A stretch of 59,921 nucleotides of DNA from Pelomyxa schiedti (Eukaryota > Evosea > Pelobiontida > Pelomyxidae): positions 3,726 to 63,646 of the forward strand of contig JAHLWZ010000876.1 in NCBI GenBank assembly GCA_020536535.1, in the 5' to 3' direction. Position numbers and translations under genes: made by a program. The notes beneath the pieces are model-generated. The model was not told the origin of the DNA. It saw only the letters and a program-made list of their open reading frames with translations, and searched no databases. The first letter of the stretch is position 1, and each line of letters opens with the position of its first letter. Positions 21,894-34,100 of this stretch are shown here, piece by piece.

Positions 21894-23672
21894 TTAATTG
21901 TTTGTGCAGTCTAAGGCGGAAGCAAGGAACTTGATTCCTACCCTGTCCGCAAAACTAGATTTCCAGCTTGCCCACCTCTTGCACAGTGAAAAATTGGGAT
22001 TTGCTTCAAGGAACGCCACATGGCCACCCTTGGTTGTTACAGCAACTGTACAAAAGTCACTTTTTGCGGCAGCTTGCTGTGCTAGCCGGATTACATGGGG
22101 TCCTGAATAATAAATAAGAGAAATTTGATAGTGAGGAAAAGGTGGACCTGTGATGGGATCGTCCCAAGAACTAAGGCACAGTAGTGGTACTCTAACTTTG
22201 GAGAAGAAATCAATACTGGAGTTCTCTTGATAGTAGCTTGGGTTTGGTTAGATGGAGATAAGAACCTACAAGCGAAAAAGTAACTGTTGTGCATCTCTGT
22301 ATCCAAAAAAGACACTTGTTGCGGTGTCATCAAATTCCATCACAGTCTTGGATTGGAAGACTTTCTTTAGGTCAGCAGAAGGGTGTGTCTTCAAAACATC
22401 GATATGCTTTTTGGAATACCTTAACAAAGTAATTGATTCCAATAGAATAATTGAACGGATGTCCTTACTTCTTCAATCCTAGTTAAAATTAAGAACAAAA
22501 AGATTTCTAAATTTAAATACCTTCAAGCATTTTCTTGTCATACCACCTTGCTGCATAAAGTCAATAGCTATAAGGACAACGAAGAAATTCGTACTCATTC
22601 TGCTGGTGCGCAAGTATTTGGTAGCCTCTGACAGTTGAAAAGGGCTGCTTACACATAAAACACCCCTGAGCAAGCACTTATCTCCTTCTTGCCCAGCATA
22701 TCGAAGAAGTAGATTGGCCCCCAAGGAGTAGCCGACTGCCAAAAGGGGTGCTACAGGGTATCGCTTATGTATATGTTTAATTGCTGCTCGCACATCTTCA
22801 GTGTATCCTGCACCCAAGTGAGACTGGAATAGAGCAGGTGCAATCAGGAATAGTCACCTCCATTATAGGGTTTTGGAGAGGTAAGTTTTGTACCAGCAAC
22901 TCCCCGGCTATTGATAACCTAGGGAAACTCTCAGGTTGGTGAGTGCCAAGGCAAAACACAAACCACTGGTCTCCATTTTTTTGCCACTGCTGTGAGAGCC
23001 ATAGTTCTCACGTTGCTTTCATTGGAACCGCCACTCAGACCATGCACTAGTTAACACCTCAGTTAAATATTCAAATCCACCAACACAATAAAACGGAAAA
23101 GTACCAGTAGTACAACCACAAGCAAAAAACGATATGTTGTTTCAACATTAAAACAACAATAACAATAGAAATAAAAATAAAATAAAATAAAGAATAAAAT
23201 AAAATAAAACCGCAACCACACACATACACACGCGCACGCACGCACCTATAACGAGAATAGGAGCATGAGGCTGATCGTCGGGGGACGGAACCCTGCGGTC
23301 CTTGAGCCAGTCGATGCCAAGCTGCCCGCCGTCCTCCAGAGCCAGCATCTCCCTGTCGAACGCGGCGACGACCTTCCTGAACCCGAACAGGCTGATCGTC
23401 TGCAGGTGCGCGTTGTGGAACCACGGCAGCGGCCAGTACACCCACAGGCTCTCCCCGCTGGGCTTGGTGGCCCCGCACTGGTTCAGCACCCGGTGCACCA
23501 GCGGGCTCCGCGGCGTCGTCAGCCCCACGCGGCTCACGATGCGGCGGCGGTAGTGCCACCGCGCCACGAGGTACAGCACCAGCGGCGCCAGCCCCGCGCA
23601 CCACCACGTCGCCCGGCTCGTGCTCGCTATCCTCGCGGTGATCTCGGCCGTAAGCACTTGGACCTGTTCCAT
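21894..23672 (-). CDS. ABHD1/ABHD3-type alpha/beta hydrolase with N-terminal membrane anchor
   Basis: ATG 23672 opens a GC-rich exon with a hydrophobic segment (WWCAGLAPLVLYLVARW, residues about 23-40) and WFHNAHLQTISLFG, a motif of the YheT/ABHD1/3 group. After a roughly 200-nt A/T- and CA-rich intron come GLSGGSNESNVRTMAL and INSRGVAG. Then follows the nucleophile elbow GYSLGANLLLRY (Ser in GxSxG), in the context AGYTEDVRAAIKHIHKRYPV. The acid is likely the Asp in LCLSSWDDP, and the His lies in TKGGHVAFLEAN. The stop is at 21894-21896. About 400 aa. Role: family members are membrane-bound esterases or phospholipases (ABHD3 cleaves medium-chain phosphatidylcholines); the exact substrate is unknown. 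It is convergent with LSM7, 161 bp away. Confidence 0.9.
23166..23248. repeat. (AAAAT)n and (CA/CG)n microsatellites in an intron
   Basis: AAATAAAAT-type repeats followed by alternating CACACA...CGCGCACGCA occupy the first intron of the alpha/beta-hydrolase gene. The alternating purine-pyrimidine run could take a Z-DNA form. It is non-coding. Confidence 0.75.
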
Positions 23673-23950
23673 CCCAGAGGCTCTCTGCGAGTGACTGGAC
23701 TCGGTTTTTTTTTTTGTTTTGGCTTTGTTTTGTTTTGTTTTTTTCTTTTTTTGTTGTGTGTCGTCGTTTTCGCTTCTTATCTGGAGTGTTATGGATTGAA
23801 ATTGCTATTCCTCGTCTTCTTTGAAGTCTGTGGACGTTGTTGCACGTCTTGGTCATGCAAGGAGTCTATAAGAGATAGATAGAAACTGGCGAAACAAAAG
23901 TGACACACGAGGTGTTGTCTTCTTTCTAGTACAAAGCAAGGTTTAAACTG

Positions 23951-26900
23951 TTAAAACTTGCTGGTTGGCTTTAACCCGTTGAAGACTTGATTAATACGAT
24001 CCATGCCCCGTAAGAATTCCTTTGGGGGTGTAAGGGTTTTGTAGTATTAAGTGGACCCAACTCGGGACATACCACAAAGTCTATGGTACCATTGCCATTA
24101 ATATCTACAACCATCATCAAGTCCTCCACTTCTTGTTCCGTGATTTCTTTTCCGAGGGATCTCATAAGATCGAGGAGCTGCTGCTTGTTTATCTGCCCTG
24201 TGCCCTCTTTGTCTACAGAAAGGTATCAGGAACAAAAAAAACCCAACCCCATGTGATTGGCAAGAAAGCAGTACCTGCTTGTGCGAACATATCCTCGTAT
24301 TGTTTCACTTCATAGGCTGTGAGCTGTTCTTCATTTATTCTCACAGATGTGGCCCCCTAGAAGTGGTTGACATGTTAGGAAATGCAGGAATTGCTGGAGT
24401 GAAAGATAAACCATACTGACAATACAGATTCAGCAATTGAAGGAACGTGCTTAAGAACTGTGGGGGGTGGTAAGCAACTTCCTCTGCTGTCTTCTTTTCT
24501 TGCAGCTGGCACATAAATTGAGAAACGGGATTGAAATAACTTGATAAATCGACACACCACTAAGTACTACTTGCCCATAAAGTGTGGGCCTCAATTTCCT
24601 CGCAGCTGCTGCGATATCAACCTTTTCTTGGAATGATTTCAGTATCCCAGAGTCAGTATCGGTTGGGGGTCTAGCTTGCTCTTAGGGAGGATTGGGTGTT
24701 TGGATTATTTTCTCTACCTCCACACTCTTCGCTTGTTATTTGTGAGCTGAGCACCTGCTTCACTTGTAGTAACAACACTTTGTTGCGCGAGGGTCCTCCT
24801 GGAAGCAACGTTTTCCACACACTACAAAAACCATAAGCAGTAATGGATGGCAAGGGAAACAACTTCTTGAAGTTTGGTTGTAACACCCCGAATTTCATTG
24901 ATTTCTGCCTGTAATGTGGAACTCACATTCTGTAATTCACGTATTTTCTCTTTCTCTTGCACAATGCTTTGTGTTGAAATGAATGAGGTTATGGGGTATG
25001 AAAGTCTCAGAATTACCTCTGTTTAAGGTCTTTAAAGTGTTGTAGATTCGAAGCTAAGGTTTTTTTTGCTGACGCGATGGCTTGCGATTCAGCTTGTAGC
25101 TTTTTTTGCTGGAGAGCTGTGCTTTCTTGTAGAGCCTTCACCTAGAGGTTGTTGACTAAATTTTCTAGTTTGAGATAAGGAATACTTTGTTTTCCATGAC
25201 TACTACTTTTGATTGCCACTCTTCCGACGAGACTTTTAAGCGCTCTATTTCACCCCGCATATTATTTACTTGGGTCTGTTCTTTGGCAACTTCCTGTGTA
25301 ACGTGGTCAAGTTCTGCTTGTACAGCTTCATCGCGTTTTTTGAGTGCATCATGTGTCTTTTGCAAAGCTTGCATGGTAGACTGTTGTTTCTCCTCAAGAG
25401 CACTTTGCTCAAGAGTTTTCTTGAGACTCACTGTCTTGACTTGGAGGTGAGTAGATTCAGATAGAGATGCTTGAAAGTCTTTCTCTGCATTATCGACAGC
25501 CTTGTTTTGTGTCTAGGTATCATAAGTCAGAACTGGAAAAAAAGGAAAGAGAGAGGCCTCCAACTCGGATTCAAGCGCATGAACCGTGCTTTCTTGAGCG
25601 TCAATCTGCACTTTTAGCTGGTCCACTTCTTGAACTTTCACAGCTTTTGTTCTGTTGGTATGACCCTTCTGGGAAGAGGAAATTACCTATTGCATTGTGC
25701 AGTACTTGTATAGATGCCACCTCTTCAGGTGCCAAATTCTGCGCCATTATATGCGATTCAAGGGTAAGAGCCTTCACGTCAATCAAATTGGCGACTTCAA
25801 AAACAAACTCTGTTTAAAAACCTGAACGAGTTTTGCTTTAATGTTGGCAGTTGCTGCTATAACAGTGGAAACTTGTGTGTGCCCCTCCTCCCTTAACCGT
25901 TTTAGCTCCGCCTTGGCCTTCTGCAGGGCTTCAGTGACCGTCGTCACGTCGCCTTTATTTTGTGCTACAGTTTTTTTCTGTGTACCTCATTACAAACACC
26001 ATTACAAGGGGAGAAATTTAAACCAGTGCATCGACATCCTCTGTTAGTTTGTGATGGGTAGCTTTTGCGGCATTTAGTTGTTCTTTGTTTTCTTTCTTAT
26101 GCTTGAGTAACCGTTTCAACTCAATTCCTAATCTTTGTTTTTCTTTTTGCAGCATATCCAACTTAAGTTGAGCTTCGTTTACTGCATGAACTTGTCAGAA
26201 TAAGAATGAAGAAAATGGAAAACCTTTTTCAACCAAAAAAGTTTGCTCCTGTTCGCAGGCTTTAGTACTTTGAATCTCCTGGGCATTTAGTCTTGCAAGT
26301 TCTTCAGTTTGAGCACGCAAGCGCTCATTGTCAGCAAGAAAAACTTTCCTATTGTCATCTGCTTCCACAATCTATGAGTTGGAGTTGAAATGAGGAGGTA
26401 GGATTAGGGAGGCTACTTTTGATTGAAGCGAGGCATTTTCTTCAGTCACTTGCCGCAGTGAGTTTTGTAAAGCAGTGACCTGAGAAGGAAAACTTATTTA
26501 AAAAATCACAGTGCACTCTAAACCTTTGCATGAAGTTTTCCTCTTTCCGTCTTTAGAGAATTTTGTTTTGATTTATTCTCCTGTATAAGGCGGTCAAGCG
26601 ATAATCTTGCTTGTGCTACTGCATCCTTTTGCAGTTGGACCGCGGTACGTTTAGTGTCAAGCTCTGCCTTATGTTCTGTAATTGTCGTTTCGAGCTGGCG
26701 AAAATATTACTAAAATTGCGTGCAGATGAGAACGAACCATTTCTCCTTCATAAACCAGTTGTGAAGCCTCCATTTCAAAGTCAGCATGCATTTTATCAAA
26801 TTGAACTTTGGCATGGACACATTCAATTGATTCGTCGGGTGCTTTGTCGGCATGTGCAAAATAATTATCATCAAAATCATCATCTGCTGCTGCTGTTGCT

Positions 26901-28851
26901 GCAGTAGTTATGACGCTTGATGTTGTAGCGAGTGCGGGTGCCGATTTTTGAGTAGACGATGGTTTGGATTGCGGTGTGGATGTGCCTGTCGATGCTGGCG
27001 TTGCTTGTGCTGCAGAGACCCGTGACTGTGAAGTTGTGGGAGTAGCTGCAGTTGATGTTGGAGAAGGAGTTGCTGTGGGAGTAGGACTAGGTGATGGAGT
27101 GGTGCTTGCAGTTGATGGGGTTGACGGGGTTGTTGTCGCCTGGAAACAAAAAAAAAGTTTACAAAGATAAAATCACAGAATATAAACGGAATTCATACAG
27201 GTGAAGGAGTGGGTACTGGCTTGGCAGATCTTATTGCAACAAATTGCTATTGGTAACGGTAAAACCGAAATAAAAGAGAAAGTTATTATACAGAGGGAAC
27301 AGGCTTTGATCTGTCATATTGATCAGACTCCATATAAGAAAGCTGCTTTCGGAGGTCTGTATTGTAAAGCTTTTCAGCCTGAAGTTCTTCTGTGCGCTGG
27401 GCAAGAAGGGATTCAAGAAAGGCTACTGACCGAACTTGGTTAGTTTTTGCTGCCATTTTTATGGTTTTCACTCTAATTGCAGAGTGCAGTTAAATCTACT
27501 GTGTAATACGTGGGAGAGGCATACGCTTGCCCAAAACGAAGTGTGCTGATGGTCTCATCTGCGTTGAAGGCAGAAGGACTGCAAGCAAGAAAAAGGGTAG
27601 TTTTTGTGTTGCCACGTAGAGACTCCTCCAATATTCTAGTAAGAACAGATTCACGGTAAGGAATAAAGGACTCCTTTGTTGAAATAGCTTTGATAACTCT
27701 GCCCAGGCAAGAAAGGGACTTGTTTATAGTTTTAGCCTGAGGAAAGGTGAGTAAGGATATAAAGAGAAGTTGAAGTACTTCTTCAAGTCGTTCACCTTCC
27801 ACACCAGTTTTTCCAACTTTTTCGGAACCAGCCAGATCAATAAAAATCATTTTGGATTTTTTTATTTGATCTGGGAGTTGCTGCTCAATTTTTATTATCA
27901 TGAGGCTGCAAGGTAGGTGAATGGAACCAGGTATTAATATGATAACAACCTGTGAGAACGAGAGCTATGGGCATTCATGTTAGTGGCAGCAACTGTTCTC
28001 ATCTTGTCACCTTGATCTATTGTTTCCAGTACATCACTTTTTGTTTGACAAAACTGAAATATATCAGCCCAAGTCAGGTAGTTTTGGAGGGAAGGTGTCC
28101 AAAAAGAAGCGTACTATTTCTTGAGCATCTTCCACATAGATCCCTTTGTCAGATGTTTGCCTTATTTTTAGGTTGTCATGTGTTGGGCACATCAGGTCTC
28201 GAATCTTCTCTCGATATATCTCCAAAAATGAACAGCAGACAGAGTTTTTTATAGCTTTGTTATCTTGCAAAACATCGAACAGAAAGCTACAAACAATGTT
28301 ATAATTACGAAATAAATACAGTAGAGTTTTACTCGCAAGCACGTGGGATAACGCCTTTGGTGTCTTCTTTAGATCTATCCCCAAACATTGTCCAACTTTT
28401 CCCAGCACCAGTTTGGCCTGAGAGAGGGAGATATGCATTGGCACCACACATTGAAGAATGAACAACCAACCATAAGCAAACACTGTGGAATTGTATCCGT
28501 CAACTGCTGACCTTTTTTTCACTTGTTGGGAATTGGAAATTAAAGAAAAGGGACATACTGCAGGCATCTCTTTGCCGTTATGTCGAAGACTTCCAACTGT
28601 GCAGTGAAACTCTATGAGGGCAAACAAGATCCCATAACACAACATACCTGCGTCGTGCCCACTTGAAACACGTGATCGAAACTGAACTCCGCGGGCCTGT
28701 TTTGGTTCACTGTGGAAAGTGTGTTGTCAGCCCCTATCGAGAATTTCCACGTCCCCGGAGGCAACGTAGATTCTTCCTTCTTCTCCCTTTCATTCTGCGG
28801 CCTGAACCGCACTACGACATGAACGAACTCGGCTGGCGGAGCATCACCCAT
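23951..28851 (-). CDS. Kinesin (kinesin-1-like motor) with coiled-coil stalk and C-terminal EF-hands
   Basis: ATG 28851 starts the motor: EFVHVVVRFRPQNEREKKE, FSFDHVFQVGTTQ, GYNSTVFAYG joined to QTGAGKSWTMFGD (P-loop), NMNAHSSRSH (switch I) and MIFIDLAGSEKVGKTGVEG (switch II), then INKSLSCLGRVIKAIS and IPYRESVLTRILEESL. A Ser/Thr/Pro-rich linker (about 27170-26930) follows, then about 500 residues of heptad coiled coil (for example VQAELDHVTQEVAKEQTQVN). The final exons read HPPQFLSTFLQLLNLYC, EDMFAQADKEGTGQINKQQL (EF loop 1) and VDINGNGTIDFVEFLRGMD (EF loop 2, all Ca2+ ligand positions suitable). The stop is at 23951. Role: plus-end-directed microtubule transport; EF-hands suggest calcium control. 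The alternative is two genes, but I see no promoter gap. Confidence 0.78.
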
Positions 28852-29150
28852 TTTTTTATGTTTTCTGTTCGTTACGTGAAAATCGGAGATTGTCAGGACA
28901 GGAAAAAAATCGGTCCGTCCTACGAGGCACCATTTCCCGGCTCAGATGTCAAACAACTTTCTCGACGATACGGAAGGGGGAACGTTGAATTTAATCGAAA
29001 CAAATGCCAAGAGTGTTGGAAGAAAAAAGGGAAGGAAGATCTTGAACAGCTGGTGGGAGGGTAGGTAAATGGTTTGTGTAGTAGTTTGTTGTGTTGGGGG
29101 ATCTTGTTCATTGGTGCACAGGTGCTCCTTTTTGGCTCCCTCTGCGTAGT
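28852..29150. other. Gap between kinesin and CK2 beta genes
   Basis: About 300 bp holding the kinesin 5' flank and the CK2-beta 3' flank. No reading frame with a recognisable product and no repeat are seen. Confidence 0.5.
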
Positions 29151-30144
29151 CTATCTATCCATAAACTTCTTCACCAAAGGTGCCTTTCCGTTGCCCACAT
29201 AGTCGTTGACCTGCATTGGCGGCTTGCGTGACGGCGGCTCCTCGTACTCCCTCTTTCCGCTCCTCGCTGCTGCCGATGACTCTTGCCTGGGCGTGCGGGT
29301 GTGCGCAGCAGAAGCCATTCTGAAGCCAAATACTCTAGGAACATATGTATCTCGGGTCACGGCGGGCACAAATTCGGGGTACTGCATCAGGAACAACTGC
29401 GGGAAAGACGAGCCAAAGTAAGCTCCATCTACTTGGGTATACCGCGATTTATGGGGGTGAAAGATATCCTGGAATTCCCATGTGCGAAGTCATTAATTAA
29501 TACTACAGAAGCACATACCTTGCAGGATGGGCAATACAACTTCACATGGTCGACTTCAGGCAAATCAGAAGTACCTACTGGGAGAACGGGCTGATCGTCG
29601 CATAACACCCTTGGGCAGGTACCAAATTCCTCCCTAACGTACTTCTGGGCCATGAGGCTGATGCCCCTTGCTGTGGTGATGAACCTGGCGTGGATGAGCC
29701 CGTATAGCCTCTCCGCGTTGCCGTGTATGACCTCTTGCTCCTTCTCAGTTAAGTTCTCGTGCTCCACGTTGAGGATTATTTCCACTGCGTATTCAAAATT
29801 GGGAACCAGGTCTTCCAGGCCAGTGAGGTTGAAATCGTCTTCGATGTACTCCGTGTCTACAGCACACATCATGTCATTTGCCCTTGGATCCAAGACAACG
29901 TCAACACAGAATCAACAAATCACAACAAGCAACAAACAAAAGAACAAACAGCCACGAGAAGGGCACCAACGCACGGGTCAGAGAGGAAAGTCTCGGTCCA
30001 GTCGGCCTCCTCCGACCCCTCTTCGGCCACCGTCGCGTCGTCTTCCTCTGCTGGGGTGCCTACAGGCCCAGCAGCAGCCGTTGGGGACGCCCCCGCTCCA
30101 CCGTTGCCTCCTGCATCATCGTTCCTTTTTTTCTTCCCTGACAT
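29151..30144 (-). CDS. CSNK2B: Casein kinase II regulatory (beta) subunit
   Basis: Three exons, about 275 aa. Exon 1 (ATG 30144) has a Gly/Ala/Glu-rich head and then DWTETFLSDP, replacing the usual WIxWFC motif. Exon 2 reads NDMMCAVDTEYIEDDFNLTG, then VPNFEYAVEIIL, YGLIHARFITTARGISLM and EFGTCPRVLCDDQPVLPVG, with the first zinc pair. It continues with VKLYCPSCK, the second zinc pair. Exon 3 reads DIFHPHKSRYTQVDGAYFGS, LMQYPEFVPAVTRDTYVPR and VFGFRM, followed by a family-atypical disordered tail of about 60 residues ending at 29151. Role: tetrameric CK2 assembly and substrate selection. The four-cysteine dimerisation zinc site is intact. Confidence 0.95.
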
Positions 30145-30651
30145 TTTTTAATTTTCTGGTTTCCAGATGGCCGAGTGATCGGCGAAGACGAGCAGAAAGG
30201 GTGGATGGTGAGTGAGGGCGCAAAACAGCATACCCCTCCTCCGTTTTGCAAAAATAAAAGTTTGGGGATTGGATCTAGCACAGGATGCTAAAGACGGTAG
30301 AACTGTTCTCGGAAGCTAGTGAGACTTTAGATCGCGGGATTAGAATGGCAAGAGATTCACCAAAGCTAAGCGTGACACCTTTGGCACCATTCCCCTGCGT
30401 AGCATTTATAAGATCTCCGTTTCAACGAGATCACAATGGTCGTTAAATTGGTTGAGTAATTGAGTGTTGAATAAACTATTGTTGCGTTTGAGTTATTTGG
30501 TCTTGTGAAGGAAAAGCTAAGTCGCTATTACGAGCGTCGTGTAGCATAGAACGTGTCTGGAACAGAGGCAGGCATTTCAGAATTTTCCCTTTGCGGCTCC
30601 GTTGGCAAATCTGTGAGTCCCAAAGTTTGTTGTCTGTTTTCTGTTGACTAA
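30145..30651. other. Intergenic region upstream of CK2 beta
   Basis: CK2-beta promoter region. No long open frame, tRNA fold or repeat was seen. Short plus-strand ATGs (for example near 30436) stop within a few codons. Confidence 0.45.
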
Positions 30652-31094
30652 ATGCCTCCCTTCGGACAGACACTCAACAGCCTCGTGTCCAGTGCCATTC
30701 AGCCGCGTCTGGTGAATATGGAGTTCTGTGAAAGGATGGAATATGACAGCGTCGTTTCGGTGATATATAGGTGGCACCAGCACTGCACCGTTACGGTTTC
30801 CACATTGGCCATTGACAGAGGGAGCATAGTAAGAATCAGAAGGATTTCGATAGCATTGCCACAAACACAAGGTGGGACAAGAAATTCAAGCACGGGTCAG
30901 CAAGGTCTTTCATTAAGATGCCCGGGATGCGCTCGCCCCCGGCCCCGGTATCACACCCACCCGGGACGCGGTCTCACCACGGTGCTCGGTGGCGCCCTGC
31001 CTCCGCCGCTTTCGCCTCGTCCACCCTGGGCGCCCTCTCTTTGGTTCATTTCGTGTCGGTCTACGGCCACGTCGCTTGTTGGCGCAGGGGTTGA
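30652..31094 (+). CDS. Possible small two-exon gene, unrecognised
   Basis: ATG 30652 opens MPPFGQTLNSLVSSAIQPRL and VNMEFCERMEYDSVVSVIYR. If a GTGGCA donor is spliced to a GACAG acceptor near 30818, the frame continues HSKNQKDFDSIATNTRWDKK, FKHGSARSFIKMPGM and a Pro/Ala/Ser-rich end, with TGA 31092-31094. The donor is weak compared with neighbours, and the minus strand has an equally long open frame (30577-30870). It may instead be 5' leader of the NF-X1-type gene that starts at 31164. No domain is visible. Confidence 0.3.
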
Positions 31095-31163
31095 CTGCCA
31101 AAAGGTCGTGGAAAATGAATTGAATTGTCAAACGGGAACAAAAAAACAAAAAAAAACAAATCG

Positions 31164-34100
31164 ATGCACGGGAGGGGGCAGGTCAGAGGGATCAGGGCCG
31201 GATCTACGACTGTATCGTCACGTGGTGGTCTACACCACAGTCACGTTTCGTCGTCCTGCGTGGCCGCGGAATCTACAGTGGCCACTACGAGTGTTTCTAC
31301 TACAACTACCGCCTATGGCACAGCAACTACACCTGGGATCGCGCTCTCCAATGCAGCTCAGCCGTTGGTCAATGGTGCCAAGCAATCGCAGATATGTCCG
31401 GCATTCGAGAGCGTGGGGCCGCAACCGCAACCGCAACCGCAACCACAGCAAAAGAGGAAGCTGAATATATTCATATCGAGGTGTGTGCCCTGGCCTCAGG
31501 ATCAGCCCACGCCCACACCCCCTGTTGTGGCGCAGCCAGTGGAGAGTGATCACCCTATGGAGAGTACTACAAGGGAAGGTGATGCAATGCCGCATATATC
31601 CGGCTTTGCCCCTCAGGCCATCCCAATGATATCAACAACAGCACCAGTCACGCCAATTGTCACTACCACCACTGCCACTACCACTGCTACAACGACTACA
31701 ATTCCAAGTGGTAAATTCTGTTCGGGCGGCACTGAACAGAGTAAGGTTGTGCCAACAGAACATGACAACGCTGCAGTCTCTGTCAAATCCAAGACAAAAA
31801 AACAACAAAGCCGTAAAGACCACAAGAAAGAAGAGAGCACAGAACCTGTGAAGACTTTGAAGACTGCAGAGGCAGAAGTGCCAACTTCTAGCTGCCAAAA
31901 TGGAGACACACTGAAAGCAGTTGACGAGTCTAAACCTCTGGAAAACAAGAATGAGCTGAAATCTTTTGTATTTGAGGAGTATAACAAAAACTTGGCACTC
32001 TCAGCACCCTATGTTTCTGCAATGACCAGCACATCTGATAAGAAACCTTCAGCTAAAAAGAGAGCTAACGCCAGTACTGTGCCAAGTAGGGGCAGTGCTG
32101 CAAGCAATTCGGCAGCACGAACGACAGAATGTCTAGAAAATTTGCTGTCAGTGGTTGAGTGCGTCTCTTGTAGGAGTGAGGTTGCCAAATACTGCTTTTT
32201 TCCCTGTGCTGATGTAATACTCCCTCTTACAGGTTAAGAATGAAGAACCCACATGGCACTGCCCCAAGTGCTATATTTTAATGCACTTAGATTGCGCCCG
32301 AACCTGGTCCAAGTTCAGTGCTCATAGGCCATCTGGTTTATCCGAAGAGGCATTTCCTAATGTCGAATCTTTCTGGAAATGGTTTGTTCTTTTATGTTAC
32401 TGTGCCTTGTAACCTTTTCTAGTCCAATGTGTCAAGCACTCTTTCCTATGAAGGAGGCACCTTCCTATTACTATTGTTTTTGTGGAAAAATGAAAGACCC
32501 TGTGTTTGATCCCTGGGTCCTCCCGCATTCAGTGTGAAATGCAATTACTCTTTTTTTTATCAATACTTCCCCAGTGTGGTGCACCATGTGGCAAACCGTT
32601 GAACCCACCCTGTGGACATTTGTGCTCCCTGCTCTGCCACCTAGGTGTGCAGTGTAGTGCATTCGTCTGTTGGACTTATATTTTTTTAAGGGCCCTGTCA
32701 ACCCTGCCCTCAGACAGTAGTAACACGTTGCTATTGCTCAGCTACCAAGCAAAGCCGAAGGTTCCTTCACACTCGAATCTTTATTCCACCAACCAGTTCC
32801 TTTTCCCAAACAAACTAAAATAGGTGCAGTGATAAAGTATTTTCGTGTGGTAAGAGATGCAATAAGACACTCAGTTGCACGCACCACAACTGTGAAGAAA
32901 TTTGTCATTCAGGTCATCCATTTCTAATTATGGAGATCACTAAACATCTCACAGGAGATTGTCCACCATGTAAGAGGAAAGTTGAAAAAACATGCCTTTG
33001 TGAAGCAGTTACACAGCTTGTGACTTGCACAAACAAGCCTTTTCAGTGCACAAAAGTTTGCGGCAAATTGCTATTATGTGGAAAGCATAACTGCACCAAG
33101 GCATGCCATGCAAAGTGCCTTCATATAGTTTAATTGATGTCCAGGTTTGCCATTCAGATGTTTGCCCAAAATGTCCATTGGCAGGCACTCGCCGGTGCTA
33201 CTGTGGAAAGACATGTAAGAGAGGACCTTCATTTTCTCTACTCTCAAAGAATTCTACCAGCCTTTCAGCTGGCCTGTGACATCCCAACCCCATGCTGTAG
33301 TAATCTCTGTGGGAAGGTTGATTAACTGTACTCTCTTGCATGTTCAAATCCCCATTAAGCTTAATACCGCAGGTATTGCCTTGTAGGCACTCTTGTCCGG
33401 AGATATGCCATCCAGGAGACTGTCCTGAATGCGCTCAAATATCGGTTTTTTTGTTTTGGTCAAGTTTTTTCCCTCATTCTTAATCCAGGAAGTACGATGC
33501 CGGTGTGGTGGATGCAAGAAGAAAACTGCGTGTTCTTCCAAGTGGAAGTGCCAAAATAAGTGCTCAAAAATTCGGTAAGGCACTCTTCGTCAGCTAAGGA
33601 ATTAAACGTAACAAGTAACTGTGGGAGACATCCATGTAACAAGCGATGCTGCAAGAGTTGTCTTCCTTGTTCTCTGGTTTGTACAAACATCCCAGAAATC
33701 ACTCTTCTTACCTGTCAGTTCAGATTTGTGATCGAGCACTTGAATGTGGAAATCACAGATGCACACTTATCTGTCACCAAGGTTACTCTTAACTTGCTCC
33801 CCAATCTTTAAACCAGTTGTAGGACCGTGCACACAATGCCCTAAGACTGGTATGTTCACACCTCCCACCACAGTTTGTTTTAGTGACGTCGAATTTCCAG
33901 CTACAATATATTGTGCATGTGGAAAAACATCTGTAACTGTTCCTTGTGCTTTGAAGAAGAAAACAGCACCCCCTCCTTGCGACGAGCAATGCACCATTGC
34001 CCTCACTTGCCACCATGACATTAAAAATGCCCCTCCGCACAAGTGTCACTTTGGGCCATGTCCTTCATGCAAACAAGGTGAAATAGCTCCTACTTTTCCC

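Noticed and set aside
23071..23856. Large minus and plus frames overlapping the hydrolase first exon
   Set aside because: Out-of-frame readings of a GC-rich exon; the frame with the membrane anchor and NAHLQT motif is the real one.
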